This document shows, piece by piece, positions 37,635 to 46,489 of a stretch of 56,370 nt of DNA. The notes under the pieces were generated by a model. It ran no database searches, was not told the DNA's origin, and worked only from the letters and a program-made list of their open reading frames with translations. Numbering within the stretch: position 1 is the stretch's first letter; each line of letters starts with the position of its first letter. The stretch comes from Mycobacterium sp. KBS0706. Its GTDB lineage: Bacteria > Pseudomonadota > Alphaproteobacteria > DSM-16000 > Inquilinaceae. The position numbers and the translations under genes were made by a program. The stretch spans positions 1 to 56,370 of the forward strand of contig NZ_VCCH02000055.1 of assembly GCF_005938675.2 (NCBI RefSeq). Direction: 5' to 3'.

Positions 37635-38885
37635 TCAGTTGCCCGGCGCGCTCGGCACGAACCAGCCGGTGGGCAGGCCGTTGGCCTGGCGACGCGGCAC
37701 GTCGGCGTCGGCGACCTGCTGCAGCGCCGGGGCGCGCGCGGGCTTGGCCGCGGCGGCGACGCGGACCGGCGGGGCGTCCGGGATCGGCGCCATCCGGGTC
37801 GGCGCCACGGCCGTGCGGGCCACCGGGGCCGGCACGGCGGCCGCGACCTGAGCCGCAGGCGCGTCTGGGATCGGCGCCATGCGCACCGGCGCCGCCATGG
37901 CTGGGCGTACCGCGACCGGAGCCGCGGCGGCGACCTGGGTGCTGCCGTCGGGGATCGGGGCCATCCGCACCGGGGCCGGTCGGGCGACCGGGGCGGCCGC
38001 GGCGACCTGAGTGCTGGCGCCGTCGGGAATCGGCTGCATCCGCACCACGCCGGGCTGCTGCACCACGCGGACTGGCGGCAGCGCCGACGCGACCACGGTG
38101 CTCGACCCGTCCGGGATCGGCTGCATCGCCGCGACCACGGTGCTGCCGCGGGTCGACGAGCCATCGGGAATCGGCTGCATGGCGGCGACCACGGTGGCGC
38201 CGCGGGTCGATGACCCGTCCGGGATCGGCTTCATCGCCGCCACTACGGTGGCGTTCCGGCTCGACGACCCGTCCGGGATCGGCGCCATGCGGATCGGCGC
38301 CGGCACCTTCTGCTGGATCTGGGCGGCGGCGTATTGGGTCATACGGTCGCTGCCGCCCTGGCCCGGCATGATGCCGGCGATCTGCGGCGCGATGATGTCC
38401 ATGTAGCGCTCGGTCTCGCGCGGCAGCGGCCGGCCTTCCTCGACATACTGGCGGTACCGCTCCGGCCCGGCATTGTAGGCGCCGAGGAAGCCGGGATAGC
38501 CGTACAGGTCGTACATCTCGCGGATATAGGCGGCGCCGGCCAGGATGTTGTCGCGCGGCTCATAGGCGTCGGGGCCCAGGCCATGGGCGTAGCGCAGCTC
38601 GTCATAGGTGCCGGGCATGACCTGCATCAGCCCCATGGCGCCGGCATGGCTGGTGATCGGCTGGCCGCCCTTCCAATGGGTCTGGCCGCCGCTTTCCACA
38701 TGCATCACAGCGCGGATCCACTCCTCCGGGATGTTGAAGCGGCGCGAGGCATCGTGGATCTCGGCGCCCCAAGGGCCGCTGGCGACCACGGGTTTCGGCT
38801 TCGGTGCCTGGGCGCAGGCGGCAAGCAGGCCCGCGAGCAAGGCCGTGGCCGCAACCGTCCTGGTCCAGCGGATTGTCCCTGGCAT
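37635..38885 (-). CDS. Lytic transglycosylase lipoprotein with M-x-P-I-P-D repeats
   Basis: A 416-residue lipoprotein: signal MPGTIRWTRTVAATALLAG ending in lipobox LAAC with C24. A goose-lysozyme/SLT domain follows (residues about 37-185) with catalytic E64 in HVESGG, then GAMGLMQVMPGTYDEL, DNILAGAAYIREM and GFLGAYNAGPERYRQYV. It cleaves peptidoglycan glycan strands at the outer membrane. From about residue 205 the tail is an Ala/Pro/Val-rich region with eight copies of M-[AKQ]-P-I-P-D, usually followed by GSS, GST or AP. Such a tail is not part of known transglycosylase domains and may span or bind the wall. GGAGGGG precedes the ATG at 38885. Confidence 0.88.
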   Translation of the reverse strand: MPGTIRWTRTVAATALLAGLLAACAQAPKPKPVVASGPWGAEIHDASRRFNIPEEWIRAVMHVESGGQTHWKGGQPITSHAGAMGLMQVMPGTYDELRYAHGLGPDAYEPRDNILAGAAYIREMYDLYGYPGFLGAYNAGPERYRQYVEEGRPLPRETERYMDIIAPQIAGIMPGQGGSDRMTQYAAAQIQQKVPAPIRMAPIPDGSSSRNATVVAAMKPIPDGSSTRGATVVAAMQPIPDGSSTRGSTVVAAMQPIPDGSSTVVASALPPVRVVQQPGVVRMQPIPDGASTQVAAAAPVARPAPVRMAPIPDGSTQVAAAAPVAVRPAMAAPVRMAPIPDAPAAQVAAAVPAPVARTAVAPTRMAPIPDAPPVRVAAAAKPARAPALQQVADADVPRRQANGLPTGWFVPSAPGN

Positions 38886-38915
38886 CTTCCCCTCCAAACT
38901 CCCCCAAACACGAAA

Positions 38916-38937
38916 GCCCGGCGGCATCGCCGCGGGC
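38916..38937 (-). terminator. Hairpin downstream of the Pat-like gene
   Basis: GCCCGGCGGC and GCCGCGGGC (one bulged base) form a GC-rich stem; on the minus strand TTTCG follows. It lies about 100 bp past the stop codon of the minus-strand gene at 39034 and before the transglycosylase start, so it may separate the two transcripts. Confidence 0.45.
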
Positions 38938-39033
38938 CCGAAAATTAACGCAGGCCTTCAACGTATACGCACAAGTGCTTCATTCAAAGAGGAAAACATC
39001 AATCGCCCATCCCCCTGGACGATTGAATCCCCG

Positions 39034-41490
39034 TCAGGAATGCTGACTGAGAGCGGGCAAATCGTCGAGCGAAATCGTCACATGAATGATGCCGGGCTCG
39101 TCCGGCACGTCGGCGCGGGCGAATCCGAACTCTCCGGCCATGCGCAGCATGGTCGTGTTCTCGCGCAGCACCTCGCCGAAGATCCGCTTCAGGCCGCGGC
39201 TGCGGGCATAGTCGATGATCTCGGTCATCAGCCGGTGTCCCAGGCCCTGGCCCTTGAGGTCGGAGCGCACCATGATGCCGTATTCTGCGGCCTCGCCGTC
39301 CGGGTCGGCGATGATGCGCACGGCGCCCAGGATCACCCGCTGCCCGTCCTCCCCGGCCTCGGCCACCAGCGCCATCTCGCGGTCGTAGTCGATCTGAGTC
39401 AGCCGGGCGGCGAATTCGTGGCTGAAGCTGCGCATGGCGCTGAAGAAGCGCAGCCGCACATCCTCGGGGCTGGACCGCTGCAGCATCTCGCGCATCGCCG
39501 GCTCGTCCTCGGGCCGCACCGGCCGCAGCGTGACCTCGCGGCCGTCGCGCAGCGCCAGGTGCTGCACCAGCCGCTGCGGATACGGCCGGATGGCGAAGCG
39601 CGGCGTGCCCGGCGGCAGCGGCGGCTGCACCCGGATTTCGGCGCCGGGCGCCAGCACGCCACCGGCGCCGGCCAGCAGCGGGTTGATCCGCAGCGCCGCC
39701 ACCTCCGACAGGTCGGCGGCCAGCTGCGACAGCTTGACCAGGGTCAGCGCCACGGCGTCCAGGTCGGCCGCCGGCCGGCCGCGATAGCCCTGCAGCAGCC
39801 GCCAGACCCGGGCCCGCATCATCAGGTCGCGCGCCAGCACGGCGTTCAAGGGCGGCAGGGCGGCGACGCCGTCATGCAGCAGCTCGGCCGCGGCGCCGCC
39901 CTGGCCGAACAGCAGAATTGGGCCGAACACCGGGTCCTCGTCGATCCCCAGCACCAGCGGATGCGGCTCGGGCGGCAGTGCCGCGCCCTCGGGCAGCAAC
40001 GGGATGCGATAGGCGTCCAGCACCGACCGCGCCTCGGCCGGCGTCAGCTCGGCCCGGCCCTCGGCCAGCGCGGCCGCGATCACCGCCCGGGCGGAAGCGG
40101 CGTCCGGCTGGAAATCCTCCGGCAGCGCCGGCGGCGTCTGCATCAGCAACCCCTGGTTCCGCCGGTGCCGCGCCAGATGCATGAAGGCGCGCGCTGCCTG
40201 GCCCGGCGTGTCATAGGCCGGGATATGCGCCTCGGCGAACAGGGCTCCGGCCTCGACGCCGGCGCCCAGCCAGCTGGCCAGCACCGGCGGGCGGCGGCCG
40301 TCGCGCTTCGCTGCCGCGGCGACCACGCCGGCCACCGCCCGGGCCGCCGCGACCGGGTCGGCAATCGCGCTCGGACCGTTCACCACGAGCACCGCGTCGC
40401 GGCCGGGATCGGCCAGCAGCGCCTCCAGCGCCCGGGCGAAGCGGTCGGCCGGCGCGGCATCGCCCAGGTCGATCGGGCCGGCGCCGGCCGCATCCAGCCG
40501 CGCCAGGGTCGCCGGCGCCGGCACGGCCAGGCTGCCGCCGGAATCGGCCAGAGCCTCCGCCGCCAGCAGGCCCAGGCCGGCGCCATTGGTCAGGATTGCC
40601 AGCCGCTCACCGCCGACCTTCAGGCCGCTGGCCAGGGTCTCGACCGCGTCGAACAGCTCGGCCAGGTCGAACACCCGCAGCATGCCGGCGCGGCGGAAGG
40701 CGGCGTCGTACACCGCATCCGGCCCGATCAGCCCGTCGGCGTCGCCGGCCCCGGGGGCGCCGTGGCCGGGGCGGATCACCACCACCGGCCGGGTGCGGGC
40801 GACGGCGCGGGCGGCCGACATGAATTTGCGGGCGTGGCTGACGGTCTCGACATGCAGCAGCACGGCGCGGGTGCGGCCGTCGGCGGCCAACCAGTCCAGC
40901 ATGTCGCCGAAATCGACATCGGCCATGCCGCCCAGCGAGACCACATGGCTGAAGCCGATGCCGCGCCGGGTGGCCCGGTCCAGCACCGCCGCGGCGACCG
41001 CGCCGGACTGGCTGACGAAGGCCAGATCGCCGGCTTGGGGCGCGACATGGCCCAGGCTGGCATTGACGCCGTGATGCGGCGCCATCAGGCCGAAGCCGTC
41101 CGGCCCGAGGATGCGCAGCAGATGCGGCCGCGCCGCGTCCAGCATGGCTTGGCGCAGCCGGCGGCCGACCGGGCCCTCGGCCCCCGCCGGCCGGTCGATG
41201 CCGACGATGGCGGCGGCGCGGGTGCCGCGGCCGCCCAGCTCGGCGATCAGCCCGGGCAGCGCGTCGGGCGGCGCCGCGATCACCGCCAGGTCCGGCGCCA
41301 TCGGCAGGGCGGCGACGGAGGGGTAGGCGAGGGCGCTGCCGACCGACCGGGCGCCGGGGGTGACCGGCATCACCGGCCCGTCGAAGCCGCCGGCGAACAG
41401 GTTGCGGGCCAGCACGGCGCCGACCGGCCCGTCAGCGATCAGGGCGATCGAGGCCGGTCGGAACAGGGCGTCCAGGTTGCGCACCGACAT
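39034..41490 (-). CDS. Pat-like protein: NDP-forming acyl-CoA synthetase domains fused to GNAT acetyltransferase
   Basis: An 818-residue protein of the Pat/PatZ family, which acetylates lysines of metabolic enzymes such as acetyl-CoA synthetase. The N-terminal CoA-binding and succinyl-CoA-ligase-like domains (FRPASIALIADG, FVSQSGAVAAAVLDRA, GFSHVVSLGGMADVDFGDMLDWLA) span about 1-470, and a C-terminal GNAT domain spans about 650-818 (VTLRPVRPEDEPAMREML, EYGIMVRSDLKGQGLGHRLMTEIIDYARSRG). Around residues 495-520 the sequence jumps from AYRIPLLPEG to LVLGIDEDPVFGPILLFGQGG. The ATP-grasp segment that normally lies between (with LK...HK..GGV), roughly 80 residues, is missing in frame. The GNAT domain looks intact. 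Confidence 0.87.
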   Translation of the reverse strand: MSVRNLDALFRPASIALIADGPVGAVLARNLFAGGFDGPVMPVTPGARSVGSALAYPSVAALPMAPDLAVIAAPPDALPGLIAELGGRGTRAAAIVGIDRPAGAEGPVGRRLRQAMLDAARPHLLRILGPDGFGLMAPHHGVNASLGHVAPQAGDLAFVSQSGAVAAAVLDRATRRGIGFSHVVSLGGMADVDFGDMLDWLAADGRTRAVLLHVETVSHARKFMSAARAVARTRPVVVIRPGHGAPGAGDADGLIGPDAVYDAAFRRAGMLRVFDLAELFDAVETLASGLKVGGERLAILTNGAGLGLLAAEALADSGGSLAVPAPATLARLDAAGAGPIDLGDAAPADRFARALEALLADPGRDAVLVVNGPSAIADPVAAARAVAGVVAAAAKRDGRRPPVLASWLGAGVEAGALFAEAHIPAYDTPGQAARAFMHLARHRRNQGLLMQTPPALPEDFQPDAASARAVIAAALAEGRAELTPAEARSVLDAYRIPLLPEGAALPPEPHPLVLGIDEDPVFGPILLFGQGGAAAELLHDGVAALPPLNAVLARDLMMRARVWRLLQGYRGRPAADLDAVALTLVKLSQLAADLSEVAALRINPLLAGAGGVLAPGAEIRVQPPLPPGTPRFAIRPYPQRLVQHLALRDGREVTLRPVRPEDEPAMREMLQRSSPEDVRLRFFSAMRSFSHEFAARLTQIDYDREMALVAEAGEDGQRVILGAVRIIADPDGEAAEYGIMVRSDLKGQGLGHRLMTEIIDYARSRGLKRIFGEVLRENTTMLRMAGEFGFARADVPDEPGIIHVTISLDDLPALSQHS

Positions 41491-41596
41491 CGCAGGCTCC
41501 CGCCGGACATCACCGCCCCAGGGTGGCGGACGGCAGGCGCGGGCTCAAGCGAGGATGTTCGCGACGTTCCCTTCGCCGTCATTCCCGGTGATCACG

Positions 41597-42109
41597 TCAC
41601 GCATCCCCCAGCACCGCCCGATACCGCTCGGCCATCGCGGGGTCGAAGCAGCAGAAGATCACGCGCCGCACGGCCGGCGTCTCGGGCAGCGTCTCCTGCA
41701 CCGTGGCGACGGCGATGCCGGCGGCGCGGTCGGGCGGGAAGCGGTAGATGCCGGTGCTGATGGCCGGGAAGGCGATGCCGGCGCAGGCATTGTCCTGGGC
41801 CAGGTGCAGCGCGGCCCGATAGCAGCCGGCCAGCAGTTCGTCCTCGCCGCGGCCGCCGCCGTCCCAGACCGGGCCGACGCAATGGATGACATGCCGCGCC
41901 GGCAATCGGTATCCCCGGGTGATGCGGGCCTCGCCGGTTGGGCAGCGGCCCAGGGTCCGGCATTCGGCGAGAAGCTCGGGGCCGGCGGCGCGGTGGATGG
42001 CGCCATCGACGCCGCCCCCGCCCAGCAGGCTCTCATTCGCCGCGTTGACGATCGCGTCGACCTGCAGCCGGGTGATATCCCCGACCGTGATCTCCAGCGC
42101 TGCCGTCAT
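41597..42109 (-). CDS. Macro-domain ADP-ribose hydrolase (YmdB-like)
   Basis: A 170-residue macro domain. The ADP-ribose site is visible: VDAIVNAANESLLGGGGVDGAIHRAAGP near residues 17-44, HVIHCVGPVWDGG, and GIAFPAISTGIYRFPPDRAA (the G-I-Y loop). Bacterial relatives remove the acetyl group from O-acetyl-ADP-ribose or reverse ADP-ribosylation. It is 18 bp from ppa on the same strand, so probably one transcript. Confidence 0.92.
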   Translation of the reverse strand: MTAALEITVGDITRLQVDAIVNAANESLLGGGGVDGAIHRAAGPELLAECRTLGRCPTGEARITRGYRLPARHVIHCVGPVWDGGGRGEDELLAGCYRAALHLAQDNACAGIAFPAISTGIYRFPPDRAAGIAVATVQETLPETPAVRRVIFCCFDPAMAERYRAVLGDA

Positions 42110-42127
42110 GGCGCGGCGCTCATGGAT

Positions 42128-42676
42128 TTACTCCGCGGCGTTCTTCTTGTCGGCCTTGGCGCGCTCGATGCCTTCGACGATCATCTCCGCCGCCCGCTGC
42201 GGGCCGTCCCAGCCCATGATGCGGACCCACTTGCCCTTCTCCAGGTCCTTGTAGTGGGCGAAGAAATGGGCGATCTGGTCGCGCAGGATCTCCTGCAGGT
42301 CCTCGTAGCTCTGCACCTTGTTGTAGTAGGGGTGCAGCTTCGACACCGGCACCGCCAGGATCTTCTCGTCCTGGCCGGCTTCGTCCTCCATCAGCAGCAC
42401 GCCGACCGGGCGGGCGCGCAACACGGCGCCGGGCATCACCGGCTCGCGGCCGACGACAATGACGTCGACCGGGTCGCCGTCGCCCGACAGGGTGTGCGGG
42501 ATGAAGCCGTAATTGCCCGGATAGGCCATCGCGGTGTGCAGGAAGCGGTCGACGAACATCGCGCCCGATTCCTTGTCGAGCTCGTACTTCACCGGCACCC
42601 CGCCCATGGGGTTCTCGATGATGACGTTGACGTCGAAGGGCGGGTTCACCCCGACCGCGATCTTGCTGATGTCCAT
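42128..42676 (-). CDS. ppa: Inorganic pyrophosphatase
   Basis: A 182-residue family I pyrophosphatase that hydrolyses PPi to phosphate. Key parts: VNVIIENPMGGVPVKYELDKESGAMFVDRFL, YPGNYGFIPHTLSGDGDPVDVIVV (the D-G-D-P-x-D metal site), GVLLMEDEAGQDEKILAVP and LEKGKWVRIMGWDG. Start is ATG 42676 (MDISKI); the in-frame ATG at 42721 precedes non-family sequence. Confidence 0.96.
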   Translation of the reverse strand: MDISKIAVGVNPPFDVNVIIENPMGGVPVKYELDKESGAMFVDRFLHTAMAYPGNYGFIPHTLSGDGDPVDVIVVGREPVMPGAVLRARPVGVLLMEDEAGQDEKILAVPVSKLHPYYNKVQSYEDLQEILRDQIAHFFAHYKDLEKGKWVRIMGWDGPQRAAEMIVEGIERAKADKKNAAE

Positions 42677-42708
42677 GTCGGCCCTGGTCTGTGGTCCTCG
42701 AGGGTTCC

Positions 42709-42737
42709 GGGCGCGGACCATAATGCGGTCCGCGCCC
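42709..42737. other. Perfect 11-bp stem-loop upstream of ppa
   Basis: GGGCGCGGACC, a 7-base AT-rich loop (ATAATGC) and GGTCCGCGCCC. It lies 32 bp upstream of the ppa start, between the maeB stop codon and ppa. No T-tract follows, so it could be an operator or a 5' leader hairpin. Confidence 0.4.
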
Positions 42738-42807
42738 CACGGCTAGTGCCCAGCCATTCCCTCTCCGCGCATCGCCCCGTCTTTTTTGTGCGGTGCAGCG
42801 AAACCAG

Positions 42808-45093
<2,286 letters not shown>

Positions 45094-45294
45094 TGTGTCC
45101 GGCGGCGCAGCGTGGCGGGCCGAGTACTGGACCTTCGGCCGGAGGGACCGTCAAGCCTTTCCGACCGTGGGCCTGACTGTGGCTTCCGTGCAACGCCGCG
45201 CCATCTTCGCCCAGCCCCTTGAAAAGCTGCTTGCGCAGCGCAGCGGCGATCCCGTATCTCTCCATCCTACTCCAATTCCAGGGAGGATCGTGCA

Positions 45295-45333
45295 ATGACC
45301 ATCGTTCTCGCTTATCGCGGCAAGGCCGCCTGA
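45295..45333 (+). CDS. Possible 12-residue peptide
   Basis: ATG 8 nt after a strong GGGAGG (45281-45286) opens the short frame MTIVLAYRGKAA and then stops. It precedes a DUF1127-like small gene by 245 bp; together with it, and with repeats of no clear kind, it fills the gap between maeB and the GNAT gene. The strong Shine-Dalgarno is the only evidence for translation. It could be a leader peptide. Confidence 0.3.
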   Translation: MTIVLAYRGKAA

Positions 45334-45578
45334 ACGTCTGCACGATCAGTCTTCGTCGACTCACGACCTGACACCTTCCCTGCGCTGACCTGATCGCTGC
45401 CGACACGCCGGACGTCCCTCACGGGCCGCTCCGCCGACTCCGCATCCGATCATCCCTTCAACCGTCCACCCCCATTCCGCCCGGCATCCCGCTTGGCGGA
45501 TTCGCCCCGTCCGACCCCCATCGGCTCGACCGCTGTCGGCGGACGGTTTTCCCACCTCCAAACCTGTTGGAGATCATC

Positions 45579-45740
45579 ATGTTCGTCTCGAACGAGAAGC
45601 GTGCCTTCCGCCCGTCTCTGTCGCTCGTCGTCGTCGCCTTTGCGGAGCTGGGCCGCGTCCTCGTGACGCCGCGCCGAAAACCCCGCGATGCCGACTCGCT
45701 GAGCGAGCATCTGAAACGGGACGTCGGGTTACGATCTTGA
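45579..45740 (+). CDS. Small DUF1127-like protein
   Basis: A 53-residue basic protein starting MFVSNEKRAFRPSLSL and ending SLSEHLKRDVGLRS. The end matches the DUF1127 (YjiS-like) tail pattern L-x-x-H-L-x-R-D-[IV]-G-L. DUF1127 proteins are arginine-rich small proteins, in some alphaproteobacteria involved in RNA turnover and phosphate or carbon metabolism. GGAG at 45569-45572 lies 6 nt before the ATG. A GC-rich hairpin follows the stop codon. Confidence 0.6.
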   Translation: MFVSNEKRAFRPSLSLVVVAFAELGRVLVTPRRKPRDADSLSEHLKRDVGLRS

Positions 45741-45747
45741 TACGGCA

Positions 45748-45777
45748 GCGGGGCGGGGCCTTCGGGCGCCGCCCCGC
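45748..45777 (+). terminator. Hairpin after the DUF1127-like gene
   Basis: GCGGGGCGGGGCC, loop TTCG, GGCGCCGCCCCGC (12 of 13 pairs), then CTTTCCCC. It starts 8 bp after the stop codon and is probably an intrinsic terminator, though the T-tract is short. Confidence 0.55.
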
Positions 45778-45883
45778 CTTTCCCCGTCGATAGACCTTCG
45801 TCCCATCGGCCTCCGGCCCGGCGCGCGACCGCATGTCGCCGCCCCGGGCCGCGGGGTATTCGACGCTGGATAGGACTACAATC

Positions 45884-46384
45884 ATGTACGCATATCGTGC
45901 GCCGCCCCAGCCGGCTGCGCCGGCGGTGCGGCTTGTTCCCCTGGTCACGGCGCAGGACCGGGCCGTGTTCGGCTCGCTCCGGGTCGCGCCGGACCAGTCG
46001 GGCTTCGTCGCCTCCAATGCGGAGTCGATCGCCGAGGCCGACGGCTCGCCCTGGTGCGCGCCGCTCGGCATCTGCGACGCCTCGCATGGCGGGCCGGTCG
46101 GTTTCGTCATGCACGCGCTGGACCCCGAGGACGGCCATCGCTGGATCTACCGGCTGATGATCGACGTCCGTTACCAGGGCCGCGGCTTCGGCCGCTCCGC
46201 CCTGCGCGCGACGCTCGCCATCATGGACCGGCTGCCCCGCGGCGAGCGGGTGCGGCTGGGCGTCGATCCCGCCAACGCCGCCGCCCGCCGGCTCTACGCC
46301 TCCGAAGGCTTCGTCGAGACCGGCGAGATCCTCGGCGACGAGCTGGTGCTGCAGCGCATCCTGCACCGGGTCGAGGCCGCCTGA
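45884..46384 (+). CDS. GNAT acetyltransferase, spermidine/diamine acetyltransferase-like
   Basis: A 166-residue GNAT protein. LRVAPDQSGFVASNAESIAEA near the N-terminus, GFVMHALDPEDGHRWIYRLMIDVRYQGRGFGRSAL (acetyl-CoA site R/Q-x-x-G-R/F-G) and the C-terminal VDPANAAARRLYASEGFVETGEI resemble the PaiA/BltD polyamine acetyltransferase group. The substrate is not certain. Shine-Dalgarno is weak. It lies upstream of mutS. Confidence 0.85.
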   Translation: MYAYRAPPQPAAPAVRLVPLVTAQDRAVFGSLRVAPDQSGFVASNAESIAEADGSPWCAPLGICDASHGGPVGFVMHALDPEDGHRWIYRLMIDVRYQGRGFGRSALRATLAIMDRLPRGERVRLGVDPANAAARRLYASEGFVETGEILGDELVLQRILHRVEAA

Positions 46385-46489
46385 CCGGCGGTCTCGACCT
46401 TTCCCTTACTCTTTCACGCGCCCCCGTCTCTTTCACGGAAACGCAATCCGGGCTACGGTCCGCGCTTCGCCGATCCGACCCCGCAGACC

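Noticed and set aside
42709..42737. Stem-loop before ppa as a terminator of maeB
   Set aside because: No T-tract follows on either strand, so it is listed only as a stem-loop of unknown role.
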